NCBI RefSeq assembly: GCF_050632745.1
Contig: NZ_JBODSD010000005.1
Coordinates: 124,001-188,000 of the forward strand
Origin: Mumia sp050632745
Lineage (GTDB): Bacteria > Actinomycetota > Actinomycetes > Propionibacteriales > Nocardioidaceae
Reading direction: 5' to 3'
DNA length: 64,000 bases
Shown here piece by piece: positions 49,578 to 58,490 of the stretch. A program made the translations under genes and the position numbers. How positions within the stretch are numbered: position 1 is the stretch's first letter; the number at the start of each line of letters is the position of its first letter. The notes under the pieces are model-generated. The model was not told the DNA's origin. It made no database searches and saw nothing but the letters and a program-made list of their open reading frames with translations.

Positions 49578-51773
49578 TTATCGGACCTCCTCGAAGACCG
49601 GGCCGTCCGTCGGGACGACGATGGCCGACGCCTTGGTCAGGTCCACGCGGTACGTGCCACCGGCGCGGACGGTCGCGAGCACCGCCTCAGCCTCGGCGCG
49701 CGATGCGAACCGCTGCGTGCGAAGGACCTCGGTGACCTCCGGTCGGATCGACTCCACCGGACCGACACCAGGCAGGAACCCGCCGTAGGAGTCGAGGACG
49801 TCGAGCTCGAACTGCACGTACCAGCCCTCCGGGTCGTGCACGTGGCTGTCGAGGTCGATCGTCACCCCGTCGGCGAGGAGCGGGATGCGGGGATTGACGT
49901 TCATCGCTTTGTCGTAGCCCTGGATCACCTTCCCCCCGTCGACGAGCCTCACCTGCGCGTCGACCACGCCGTTCTCGCGACCCGGCTTGAAGGGGCCGAA
50001 GCTCTCGATCGACTGGTAGCCGGGGATCGTGTCCGAGATGGCGTTGGTGGCGACCTCGTACCGCTTCTCGAGCTGGTTCACGAACTGGTCCTTGACCATC
50101 GCGTCGAGCATCGACAGCGGACGCCGCGCGTTCGCCGGATCGTTGTTGTACGCCTTGAGCGCCTGGTAGATCTCGACCAGCGGGAACTGGTTGGCGTGCT
50201 GAGGAGCCGCGTAGTCGACGTCGCCGTAGCGCTGCTGCAGCCACGCCAGGTTGTGCGCGAACCCGAGCCGCTGCCAGCCGTTGCGGGCATTCACGATCTT
50301 CGGGCTCCAGCCGTACCCGCCCATGTAGCCGAACGTCAGGGCCTCGCCGCTGTCCGGATCGTCGACGGAGAAGACGAACGACGCCGAGCCCGGCGTGTGG
50401 CCGGGCGACCACAGCGGGAGCAGCCGGACGTTGCCGAAGTCCATCCACGCGTCGTACTGGAAGAAGCCCGTCCGCTCACGGATCAGCGTCTCGGACGCGG
50501 GCAGCGCCGGCGGCAGGTTCCACGTGTTGCCGACCGCGTCCTGCGCCAGCCCCTCGATGTCCTCGCGCGGCGAGTGCAGCCGCACCGACCCTCCGGCGTT
50601 CTCGATCATCGTCACGAGCTCGTCGGTGGTGCCGTAGTGGTCGCCGTGGCCGTGCGCCATCAGGATGTCGTCGACGTCGCGCGGGTCGTAGCCCATCGCC
50701 TCGATGTTCTTCCAGTACTGGTAGCCGCTGTTCGGCCACCCGGTGTCCATCAGGACCAGGCGGTCGTCGCGCTTCGACCGTGTACCCATGTCGGCGTCGA
50801 AGAGGTAGAGCGACACCTCGTTGTCGCCGACGTAGAAGAACGTGCCCGGCACGATCTCGAACGGCTCGGTGCTGCGCGTGTACGGCGCCTGGGTGACGCC
50901 GGTCGCGGAGATGTCCACGTACGGCGTGCCCGACACCGGGTCGACGCCCTTGTCCTCCAGCAGCGTGCTGCCGGTCGGCACGTCCCAGACAGGCTTGCCG
51001 TCGGAGGTGTCGCTCGGCGTGAAGTAGTAGATCGCGCGGACCTTCGCGGCCTTCGCCTGCCGGTAGCTGCGGTCGAAGACGACGAACGCAGCCTTGCGGT
51101 CGGTGTTCGCATGGTCGTAGCTCTCGGTCACCGGGACGCGGGAGAACGTCGAGGGACGCGACTGCGACCAGTCCGCCGTGTTCACCTCGTAGACGTCCAC
51201 GTCCCGCGCGACCCGGTAGGTCTCCTCGTACCGCTTCGAGACCTTCGGCAGGGCGCGACCCGTGATGTCGGCGGTCACCTTCCGCCCGTCGCCGAGCGTG
51301 AGGGTGTTCTTGTCCTTCCCGTAGACCCACCCGGCGGCGACGAGGTCGCCCGGCTCACCGTCGTACGGCGCAAGCTCCGGGCCGTACTTCATCGTGTCGA
51401 AGACGGGTGTGCTGCCCTTGGTGAGGACCGTGTGGAACGTCTGCGTCGCGTCGTCGGGGACGACGACCTCGCCCCTCGAGACGCGGTAGTCGACGAGCGT
51501 CCCTGGACGCACCGCCGCCTTGATCGACGCAGCCGTCGCGGCCGGCACCGTGTCGGTGACCGCCCACGTCCGGCGGTTGTCGCCGAGCACCGGCACCGCG
51601 ACCTCGGCACCACCCGGGCGCGTCCGCACCTCGGCCGCGCCGATCACGAAGCCGACCTCGGAGCGCGTGTCGTGCCGGGGCTTCGGCGAGGCGTCCGCTG
51701 CTCCCGGCACGGTGGCCGCCGCCGCGAGCATCGCCATGGTCGCGGCCCCACCCACAAGCCGTCGTCGTCTCAT
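49578..51773 (-). CDS. Large secreted MBL-fold metallohydrolase
   Basis: 731 residues. Signal peptide to about residue 26 (ADA/SPK). An N-terminal beta-rich region of about 350 residues has no recognised family. The metallo-beta-lactamase core carries MAHGHGDHYGT near residue 405, PLWSPGHTPGSASFVF near 480 and a downstream AAPQHANQFPL; this lets two metal ions bind. It resembles secreted hydrolases of unknown substrate with an extra propeptide-like module. GAGGGGGAGTAC precedes the ATG. Divergent from a Tat-exported TIM-barrel protein. Confidence 0.83.
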   Translation of the reverse strand: MRRRRLVGGAATMAMLAAAATVPGAADASPKPRHDTRSEVGFVIGAAEVRTRPGGAEVAVPVLGDNRRTWAVTDTVPAATAASIKAAVRPGTLVDYRVSRGEVVVPDDATQTFHTVLTKGSTPVFDTMKYGPELAPYDGEPGDLVAAGWVYGKDKNTLTLGDGRKVTADITGRALPKVSKRYEETYRVARDVDVYEVNTADWSQSRPSTFSRVPVTESYDHANTDRKAAFVVFDRSYRQAKAAKVRAIYYFTPSDTSDGKPVWDVPTGSTLLEDKGVDPVSGTPYVDISATGVTQAPYTRSTEPFEIVPGTFFYVGDNEVSLYLFDADMGTRSKRDDRLVLMDTGWPNSGYQYWKNIEAMGYDPRDVDDILMAHGHGDHYGTTDELVTMIENAGGSVRLHSPREDIEGLAQDAVGNTWNLPPALPASETLIRERTGFFQYDAWMDFGNVRLLPLWSPGHTPGSASFVFSVDDPDSGEALTFGYMGGYGWSPKIVNARNGWQRLGFAHNLAWLQQRYGDVDYAAPQHANQFPLVEIYQALKAYNNDPANARRPLSMLDAMVKDQFVNQLEKRYEVATNAISDTIPGYQSIESFGPFKPGRENGVVDAQVRLVDGGKVIQGYDKAMNVNPRIPLLADGVTIDLDSHVHDPEGWYVQFELDVLDSYGGFLPGVGPVESIRPEVTEVLRTQRFASRAEAEAVLATVRAGGTYRVDLTKASAIVVPTDGPVFEEVR

Positions 51774-51849
51774 GTACTCCCCCTCGTTCGCTTGGATGCT
51801 CGGCACGCTAGGTGTGACCCGCGTTACCCGTCCAAGCCCTCTTGCGCAT

Positions 51850-51876
51850 GGCTCGATACCTTTGCAGCATCGAGCC
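51850..51876. promoter_or_regulatory. Inverted repeat between divergent exported-enzyme genes
   Basis: GGCTCGAT (51850-51857) and ATCGAGCC (51869-51876) with 11 bp between them, in the 282-bp region separating the MBL and TIM-barrel genes. A further TCGATAC copy follows at about 51878. It is a candidate operator; nothing else was found in this gap. Confidence 0.5.
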
Positions 51877-52055
51877 GTCGATACTCTGCGCGCATCAGAC
51901 GATGCCGAGTCGGGCTTGTACAGGAATTCACCACCGTCTCTAACGTGGGCCCACCGAACAGGCCGAGACGACCTCGCGGACGGGGTCGCCTCGCGGACAA
52001 GGGCGTCTTCACCGCGACGGGAAGCCGCGGTCCTGCACGCCCGGAAGGGCATGGG

Positions 52056-53240
52056 ATGGGCAGCAACGTGGATCGCAGAACGTTGATCCGAGGGGGCGCG
52101 GCCGCGGCCGGCGCAGGGGCAGTCTCACTGGCGGGCCTCACAGGCTCCCCCGCCGCAGCGCACGGGAGAGGTGGCGGAGGCGAGGCCGGACGCGCGCCGA
52201 AGATGGTGCTCGGCACGCAACGTCGGGCGACGACGGCCGAAGCGCTCCGAGAGTTCCGTCGGCACGGCGTCGAGCGGGTCTGCGGCTACCCGGTCGACCC
52301 GCCGTACGACCTGGGCACCGGCACACGCGGCTACTGGACCCGCGCCGAGGTCGAGCAGCAGAAGGAGGTCATCGAGAGCCAGGGCATGGAGATGGACATG
52401 GTCGCCCTGCCGTTCCTCGGGTCCACCCTCATCGACAACGAGAGCCGGCCCGCGATCATGCTCGGCACCGCCGAGCGGGAACGCGACATCGAGGACGTCC
52501 AGAAGATGATCGAGGTCTGCGCGGCCGCGGGCGTCGGGACGATCAAGTACAACATGAGCCTCCTCGGCGTCCTGAGCACGAACGACGTCGCCGGGCGGGG
52601 CGGCACCACCCTGCGGCAGTTCCGCGCGGCCGATCTCGACTACTCACTGCCGGACACGATCGCCGGCACGGTCGACCCCGACACCTTCTGGGAGCGCATC
52701 GACTACTTCGTCTCCCAGGTCGCTCCGGTCGCCGACCAGTACCGCGTCAAGCTCGCCTGCCACCCGCAGGATCCGGGCACGCCTCCAGGCGGCTACCGCG
52801 GCGTCAAGGAGAACGTGCTCAGCGTGCCCGGCGGGAAGGGGCTCTTCACGTTCCTCAAGCTCCACCGCAGCAAGTACCACGGTCTCAACCTGTGCTGCGG
52901 CACGCTCGCGGAGATGCTGTGGAACCCGGGCAAGGAGATCTATCCGATCGCGCGGGAGCTGTTCCGGACGAAGCGCGTCTTCAACCTGCACCTGCGCAAC
53001 ATCAAGGGCAGGCGCAACGACTGGATCGAGACCTGGCCCGACGAGGGCGACGTCGACCACGCGGAGATCATCAACATCGCCGCCGACGAGGGCTACGACG
53101 GCGCCGTCGACCCGGATCACGTGCCTGAGACGGACGCCGATCCCGGCCGCCGGCAGGCGTACGCGCACGGGTACGGCTACATCCTCGGCATCATCGACGG
53201 GGCGGAGCACCGCGCCGCACGACGCCGCGCCGGTCGCTGA
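52056..53240 (+). CDS. Tat-exported TIM-barrel protein (UxuA/sugar isomerase-like)
   Basis: 394 residues. Tat signal (DRRTLIRGGAAAA) ends near AAA-HGR, residue 35. The barrel has RHGVERVCGYPVD, VIESQGMEMDMVALPFLGST, KLACHPQDPGTPPGGYRG, GLNLCCGTLAEM and FNLHLRNIKGRRNDWIET, matching mannonate dehydratase/xylose-isomerase-like barrels with His and Cys ligands. The active role is probably lyase or isomerase on a sugar acid, but substrate is unknown. Second ATG at 52056 chosen, with GGAAGGGC upstream. Confidence 0.82.
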   Translation: MGSNVDRRTLIRGGAAAAGAGAVSLAGLTGSPAAAHGRGGGGEAGRAPKMVLGTQRRATTAEALREFRRHGVERVCGYPVDPPYDLGTGTRGYWTRAEVEQQKEVIESQGMEMDMVALPFLGSTLIDNESRPAIMLGTAERERDIEDVQKMIEVCAAAGVGTIKYNMSLLGVLSTNDVAGRGGTTLRQFRAADLDYSLPDTIAGTVDPDTFWERIDYFVSQVAPVADQYRVKLACHPQDPGTPPGGYRGVKENVLSVPGGKGLFTFLKLHRSKYHGLNLCCGTLAEMLWNPGKEIYPIARELFRTKRVFNLHLRNIKGRRNDWIETWPDEGDVDHAEIINIAADEGYDGAVDPDHVPETDADPGRRQAYAHGYGYILGIIDGAEHRAARRRAGR

Positions 53241-53264
53241 TCTCGCGTCCCCGGCCCGGGCGGG

Positions 53265-54050
53265 TCACCCCTCCTCGCAGGACACCCGCCCGGGCCGCGG
53301 GTCGCAGTAGACGAGGTCCGCGTCGATGCGCACCGTGTGCTCGCGTCCGGCGCTGCGGTACGTGACGTCGAGCCCGCGCACCCGAGCCTCTCCGGGTCGG
53401 GGCTTGCGCAGCTCGACCATGAAGCTGAGGTACCCCTCCCGCTCGTGGCAGCGGTGCGAGATCGTCCGAACCACACGACGCCCCTCGACGACCTCGTGGA
53501 GCGGCGCGCTCGCGTCTGCGAGGACGACCACGCTCCCGTCGGGCTGCGGATCGGGCGCGACGAGCCCGAAGTCGGTCACCGTCATCCCGTTCAACGCGCC
53601 GACCGGCACGACGTCGAGGATCTCGGCGGTGCCCTCGCCGTCGAGACACAGGTCGCCGCCGTCGCTCGTCACCGTCGCCGGGGCGGCGACCGGCATCGAG
53701 CCCCACGCGCCGGGGCCTGCGTCCGGGTCGATCCGCGGGCCGGCGGTCGCCCATGCGTACGCTCCGACCGCCGTCGTGGCCGTCGCTCCCAGGGCGATCC
53801 CGCAGATCACGGCCCACAGAGTCGCCTTGCGACCGCGCGGGTGCCGAACCATCGGTGGCGTCCGCTCCCGCGGCGGACCGGAGGTCCGTCGGACGTGCCG
53901 CGTGTACGCCACGAGCCCGACCACGAGGACGCCCAGCAGCGGCACGAGCTCGATCGGGCCGATGCTCGTGCCACCCACCACGAGCAGCATCCAGAAGATC
54001 GTCAGCATCACCGCGGAGCCGCGCAGGAGCCTGCCGGTCGTGGATCTCAT
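53265..54050 (-). CDS. Membrane protein of unknown function, TetR operon
   Basis: 261 residues with three hydrophobic segments (about 9-30, 33-50, 77-98) and a C-terminal extracellular domain of 150 residues (VTDFGLVAPDPQPDGSVVVL) containing Cys pairs. No family recognised. Its ATG overlaps the stop of the upstream TetR gene by 4 bp, so it is co-expressed with the regulator rather than with the divergent flavoprotein. Confidence 0.72.
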   Translation of the reverse strand: MRSTTGRLLRGSAVMLTIFWMLLVVGGTSIGPIELVPLLGVLVVGLVAYTRHVRRTSGPPRERTPPMVRHPRGRKATLWAVICGIALGATATTAVGAYAWATAGPRIDPDAGPGAWGSMPVAAPATVTSDGGDLCLDGEGTAEILDVVPVGALNGMTVTDFGLVAPDPQPDGSVVVLADASAPLHEVVEGRRVVRTISHRCHEREGYLSFMVELRKPRPGEARVRGLDVTYRSAGREHTVRIDADLVYCDPRPGRVSCEEG

Positions 54051-54625
54051 CGGTGGTCCTTCGGACTCGAGGGCAGGGACGGGACAAGGGAGACGGCCGC
54101 CGCGACGGCCACCCGCGCCGCGTCCTCGTCCTCCGAGGTCACGACGACGCCGAACACCATCCGGTGAGCGAGGACGAGATCGGCGGTGGTGAGGTCTCGG
54201 GAGACGCGGCCGGCCCGGCGAGCGCGGTCGAGCGCCGGCTCGAGGAGGGCGGCCAGGCGCTCTGCTCCGTCGTAGTCGGCGGTCGCGCGGCGGGCGTCGA
54301 CGAACATCTCGACGAACGCCGCATCGGTGATCGTGAGCTCCAGCAGCCGACCCCACAGCTCCTCGAGGGTCCTGTCCTCCTCGCGCGCCGCGATCTCGCG
54401 CAGCTCGGCGAAGTTCTCCTCGAACACGGCGAAGGCCAGCGCGAGCCGGTCGGGGAAGTGTCGGTAGAGGACACCCTGACCGACGCCTGCTTCCCTGGCG
54501 ATCTTGTAGAGCGGGACGTGGTAGCCCTGCGCCGCGAACACGCGCCGCGCCGCTGCCAGGATCGCTGCCCGGTTCTCCGCGGCCGCGGCAGGTCCACGGT
54601 TGATCTGGCGGCGCTGGGGAGGCAT
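54047..54625 (-). CDS. TetR-family regulator divergent from a 3-ketosteroid-dehydrogenase-like gene
   Basis: 192 residues. HTH: VPLYKIAREAGVGQGVLYRH then FPDRLALAFAVFEE; C-terminal all-helical ligand domain (LEELWGRLLELTITDAAFVE). ATG at 54625, close to the 18-bp palindrome at 54640-54657. It should repress itself, the coupled membrane protein and the divergent flavoprotein gene. Confidence 0.87.
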   Translation of the reverse strand: MPPQRRQINRGPAAAAENRAAILAAARRVFAAQGYHVPLYKIAREAGVGQGVLYRHFPDRLALAFAVFEENFAELREIAAREEDRTLEELWGRLLELTITDAAFVEMFVDARRATADYDGAERLAALLEPALDRARRAGRVSRDLTTADLVLAHRMVFGVVVTSEDEDAARVAVAAAVSLVPSLPSSPKDHR

Positions 54626-54639
54626 GCTGGAATCCTACT

Positions 54640-54657
54640 CCGGACAACATTGTCCGG
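54640..54657. promoter_or_regulatory. Perfect 18-bp TetR operator
   Basis: CCGGACAA (54640-54647) and TTGTCCGG (54650-54657) with a 2-bp centre, 14 bp before the TetR ATG and 23 bp before the flavoprotein ATG. This is one of the clearest operators in the window. Confidence 0.8.
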
Positions 54658-54680
54658 TTATCCGGTTCCAGGAGGTCCCG

Positions 54681-56336
54681 ATGCCCACGACGCCGCAGCC
54701 CGAGTCCGTGTTCGACCACACGTACGACGTCGTCGTCGTCGGTTCGGGGGCCGCGGGGTTGTCGACCGCGATGGCGGCCGCCGACTCCGGGCTGAGCGTG
54801 GTCGTGCTGGAGAGCACGGAGAAGTGGGGCGGCAACACCGCCATGTCCGGCGGCGGGATGTGGCTGCCGAACAACCCGCTGATGAAGCGGGACGGCGTCG
54901 GCGACTCCCGCGAGGAGGCGCTCGCGTACCTGGAGGCCACGGTCGGCGAGCCGGGCGCCGCGAGCAACCGTGCCCGCAAGGAGGCGTTCGTGGACGGTGT
55001 GGACGACTTCGTCCTCACCGCGGAGAAGTACGGCGTCGAGCTCGTGCGTGCACCCGACTACGCCGACTACTACCCCGAGAGGCCGGGCGGCAAGATCGGC
55101 CGTGCCGTGGAGGTGAAGCCGTTCGACGTGAAGCGGATCGGCTCGTGGTGGCAGACCTGCCAGGCCCCCGCGGCCCTGCCGGTGAAGACCGACGACGTGT
55201 GGCTGCTCGGCCGTGCCTGGTCGACGCCCGCGGGCTTCCGTCGCGGGGCGGAGCTCGTGTTCCGCGCAGCGGGCGGCGTCCTCCGCGGCAAGAAGCTCGC
55301 GGGCATCGGCGCGGCGTTCGCCTCCTCGTTCCTCGACGTCGTCGTGCTGCAGCAGCACACCCCGCTCTGGCTGAGCTCGCCGCTCGAGGACCTGGTCATC
55401 GAGGGTGACCGTGTGGTCGGGGTCCGGATCACGCGCGACGGCAAGCAGGTCACGGTCGGCGCGACCCGCGGCGTGATGCTCGCCGGGGGCGGGTTCGACC
55501 AGAACAAGGAGATGCGCCGCGCCCTCCAAGGCATCGAGGGCAGCCCGTCCGGCGCCCCGGGCAACCACGGTCGACCGATCGAGATCGCCCACAAGGCCGG
55601 CGCTGCGCTCGAGCTGATGGACGACGCGTGGTGGGGTGCCTCGATCGCTCCGCTCGACGGTCACCCCGCTGCCTTCATCGTCGGCGAGCGGTCGTTCCCG
55701 TTCTCGATCATCGTCGACCGGCACGGCGACCGGTTCGCGAACGAGTCCGAGTCGTACGTCGATCTCGGCCACCACATGCTCGAGCACGACAAGGACGGGC
55801 CGTACTGGTTCGTCGCCGACGCCCGGCACGCGCGACGCTACCTGCGGACGTACGCCATGGACCCGCGCCTGAACAAGCAGATGGCAGACGCCGGGATCAT
55901 GGTGAAGGCCGACTCGCTCACCGAGCTCGCGGCACGGATCGGCGTCGATCCCGCCCGCCTCGACGCGACCGTGCAGCGCTTCAACGGCTTCGCCAGGGCG
56001 GGTGTCGACGGCGACCACGGCCGCGGCAACTCCGCGTACGACCGCTACTACGGCGATCCGCTGGTCCGCCCGAACCCGTGCCTCGGCCCGCTGGAGAAGG
56101 GGCCGTTCACCGCGTTCAGGATCGTGATCGGCGACCTCGGCACCAAGGGCGGCGTCGTCACCGACGGTGACGCCCGCGTGCTCCGCGAGGACGGCTCGGT
56201 CATCGAGGGCCTGTACGCGGCCGGCAACAACTCCGCCGCCGTGATGGGGCGGACGTACCCGGGTCCCGGATCGACCATCGGGCCTGCCGCGGTGTTCGGA
56301 TTCCGCGGGGCGCGGCACATGGCGGCGTCACGCTGA
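54681..56336 (+). CDS. FAD-dependent 3-ketosteroid delta-1-dehydrogenase-like oxidoreductase
   Basis: 551 residues. FAD motif VVVVGSGAAGLSTAMAAADS at about residues 17-36, catalytic-Tyr region PDYADYYPERPGG near 122, and the C-terminal NNSAAVMGRTYPGPGST in which Tyr and the fourth-following Gly are the KstD active-site pair. It belongs to the KstD/FAD_binding_2 family; actual use of a steroid is unproven because no steroid catabolism neighbour is present. Start at 54681 after AGGAGGTCCCG. Confidence 0.85.
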   Translation: MPTTPQPESVFDHTYDVVVVGSGAAGLSTAMAAADSGLSVVVLESTEKWGGNTAMSGGGMWLPNNPLMKRDGVGDSREEALAYLEATVGEPGAASNRARKEAFVDGVDDFVLTAEKYGVELVRAPDYADYYPERPGGKIGRAVEVKPFDVKRIGSWWQTCQAPAALPVKTDDVWLLGRAWSTPAGFRRGAELVFRAAGGVLRGKKLAGIGAAFASSFLDVVVLQQHTPLWLSSPLEDLVIEGDRVVGVRITRDGKQVTVGATRGVMLAGGGFDQNKEMRRALQGIEGSPSGAPGNHGRPIEIAHKAGAALELMDDAWWGASIAPLDGHPAAFIVGERSFPFSIIVDRHGDRFANESESYVDLGHHMLEHDKDGPYWFVADARHARRYLRTYAMDPRLNKQMADAGIMVKADSLTELAARIGVDPARLDATVQRFNGFARAGVDGDHGRGNSAYDRYYGDPLVRPNPCLGPLEKGPFTAFRIVIGDLGTKGGVVTDGDARVLREDGSVIEGLYAAGNNSAAVMGRTYPGPGSTIGPAAVFGFRGARHMAASR

Positions 56337-56407
56337 GTCGTCGGCGACGGGCGGGGCCACGGGCGACTCGGGAACCGGCGACTCGGCCAGGGTGACGCTC
56401 GTCGACC

Positions 56408-57205
56408 TCAGCCGCGGAACAGCCCGTCGACGTCGGGGAGCTCGTCGAACCGCGTGAATGTCCCGGCGTCTGCGATCTCGGTCGCGGCCCTCAGGAACCC
56501 GCCCCACGCCGTACGCGCCAGCGTGCCCCCGACGCTGATCCGCCGGACCCCCAGGTCCGCAGCCTCCGCCACCGTGATGAACGGCGCGTTGATCAACAGG
56601 TTCACCGGCTTCGGAGACACCGCGGCCACGATCGGGGCGACGTGCTCGCGTCCGATGCGCGGAGCGTAGAGACAGTCCGCGCCGGCCTCGGCGTACGCCT
56701 GCAGCCGTCGGATCGTCTCGTCGAGGTCCGGCCGACCGTGCACGAAGCCCTCGGACCGGCCGGTCAGGACGATGCCCGTGCCGCTGTCGTCGATCGCGCG
56801 CCGTGCCGCAGCGATGCGTTCCACGGCGAGATCGAACCCGAACAACGGGTCGGCCGCGTCGCCCGACGCATCCTCGATCGAGAGCCCGGCGACCCCCGTC
56901 TCCGCCGCCATCGCGACGTTCGTCGCCACGTCGGCGGGCTCCACCGCGTAGCCGCCCTCAAAGTCCGCGTTGACCGGCACCGTGACGGCGGCGGCCACGA
57001 GACGCAGGTGCTCGAGCGCCTGGTCCCGGGTGACCTGCGCGTCCTTGCGACCCAGCGTCCAGGCCAGTCCCGCGCTCGTCGTGGCGAGCGCCGCGAAGCC
57101 CATCTGCTCCAGAGCTCGCGCGGTGCCCCCGTCCCACGGGTTCGGCATGACGAAGCACCCCGAGGCGTGCAGCCTGTGGAACTCAGCGACCCGCTCGTCT
57201 GGCAT
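56408..57205 (-). CDS. Isocitrate lyase/PEP mutase-family protein
   Basis: 265 residues, alpha/beta barrel. Conserved FVMPNPWDGGTARALEQMGF, ADFEGGYAV, GLSIEDASGD and TGRSEGFVHG are the ligand loops; the catalytic Cys loop (KKCGH) of isocitrate lyase is absent, as in the oxaloacetate/PEP mutase-like branch. It probably cleaves or rearranges a C-C or C-P bond of a 2-hydroxy or 2-methyl acid. ATG 57205 has GGGAGGTGCGCG upstream. Convergent with the flavoprotein gene. Confidence 0.83.
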   Translation of the reverse strand: MPDERVAEFHRLHASGCFVMPNPWDGGTARALEQMGFAALATTSAGLAWTLGRKDAQVTRDQALEHLRLVAAAVTVPVNADFEGGYAVEPADVATNVAMAAETGVAGLSIEDASGDAADPLFGFDLAVERIAAARRAIDDSGTGIVLTGRSEGFVHGRPDLDETIRRLQAYAEAGADCLYAPRIGREHVAPIVAAVSPKPVNLLINAPFITVAEAADLGVRRISVGGTLARTAWGGFLRAATEIADAGTFTRFDELPDVDGLFRG

Positions 57206-57281
57206 CGCGCACCTCCCGCGTACGCCGCTCAGCCTAGCTCCGCAGCGGCGTCGCGGACGGGTCGCTGTCACACCAGGTGCC

Positions 57282-58490
57282 TCACCCCTGGCGGATCCGC
57301 AGCACCTCGCTTCGGGCGAAGTCGACCCGCTGGGTGTTCTCGCCGCCGGCGTGCCCGAGCTCTTCGGCCAGGTCGAAGCCCGCCTCGAGCAGGTGCTTGT
57401 TGCGACGCCGCTCGTGGAGCCCGTGGCCCGATCGGCGGAACCGTCGCCGCGCACGGCCGTTGCCGGCCAGCGCGTCGAGCTCCGCCGCGGTGATGATGCC
57501 GCTGCTCACCTCGGGCGCCATCAGGTCGCGCATGAAGCGCCGCTCTGGCTTGACCGTCATCGCGAACACCCGGACGACGATCACGATCGCGAGGATCGGC
57601 ACGCCGAAGAGGAGCGCGATCGTGAGCTGTCCCTGCGCGTCCGTCCCGCTGCCGGCGATCACACCGGTGATCGCGGTGACGGAGTCCCAGACGAAGTGGA
57701 TCGCCATCGCGACCAGCATCAGCCCGAGGCCGCGCCCCACCCGTCGCGGCTCGGACGGACGACCGAGCAGGTAGACGAGCCCGGCGCAGAAGACCGCGCT
57801 GTACAGCGTGTGCGAGGCGAAGCCTGCCGCCATCCGCATCAGGAACGTGCCGGAGGCGGCTCCGACCGGGTCCGCGCCGAAGTGCGACGGCGCCGAGTTG
57901 ATGACGTACGAGACGTTCTCGAGGATCTGGAAGCCCAGGCCGATGAACGCACCGATGATGAACCCGTCGAACGCGGTCCGGACGACGCGTGGTGCGAGCG
58001 TGATGACGAGGACGAGCCCGAGCCCCTTGCTGATCTCCTCGGTGAAGGGCGCTGCGAGCGAGGCGCCCCAGTCGATCGCGAAGTCCTGGCCGAACAGCTT
58101 GCCGTACAGGCTGAGCAGCGCGTCGTTGGCCGGAGCCGCCATCACCCAGGTCGCCGCGAAGGCGCCCCAGAGGAACGCGACCACGTACAGGCGTGCCGGG
58201 ATCGCCGAGTAGCGGTCGATGTGCTGGGTGAACCACCAAAAGAGCAGCGCGTACAACCCGAAGACGACGAGCCCGAGGGTCAGGACCGGCCCGAAGATGC
58301 TGACGATCGTGGACCAGCCCCGCAGCTGGAGGAAGACACCCCAGGCGACCAGTCCCGCCCACACCCAGAACGCGAGGTTACGCGGCTGGAAGACCCTGAC
58401 GTCGGCAGACCAGCCGGACTCGGCGATCGCACGCCGACGCGCCTCGAGAAGGTCCGCGTCCGACACGGTGACGGTGGACTCGGTGCTCAT
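57282..58490 (-). CDS. PrsW-family intramembrane metalloprotease
   Basis: 402 residues with about nine transmembrane segments. The PrsW signature FTEEISKG (Glu-Glu), GFQILENVSYV, ASHTLYS and HFVWDSVTA provide the putative metal ligands. In Bacillus PrsW cleaves the RsiW anti-sigma factor; here no sigma gene is next to it, so its target may be elsewhere, possibly an RskA-like factor. The extended C-terminus (about 330-402) is basic. ATG overlaps the stop of the upstream gene by 4 bp. Confidence 0.87.
   Translation of the reverse strand: MSTESTVTVSDADLLEARRRAIAESGWSADVRVFQPRNLAFWVWAGLVAWGVFLQLRGWSTIVSIFGPVLTLGLVVFGLYALLFWWFTQHIDRYSAIPARLYVVAFLWGAFAATWVMAAPANDALLSLYGKLFGQDFAIDWGASLAAPFTEEISKGLGLVLVITLAPRVVRTAFDGFIIGAFIGLGFQILENVSYVINSAPSHFGADPVGAASGTFLMRMAAGFASHTLYSAVFCAGLVYLLGRPSEPRRVGRGLGLMLVAMAIHFVWDSVTAITGVIAGSGTDAQGQLTIALLFGVPILAIVIVVRVFAMTVKPERRFMRDLMAPEVSSGIITAAELDALAGNGRARRRFRRSGHGLHERRRNKHLLEAGFDLAEELGHAGGENTQRVDFARSEVLRIRQG

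Noticed and set aside
54681..56336. A steroid-degradation gene cluster around the KstD-like gene
   Set aside because: No hsa, kst or kshAB-type genes adjoin it; only its regulator and a membrane protein are linked.
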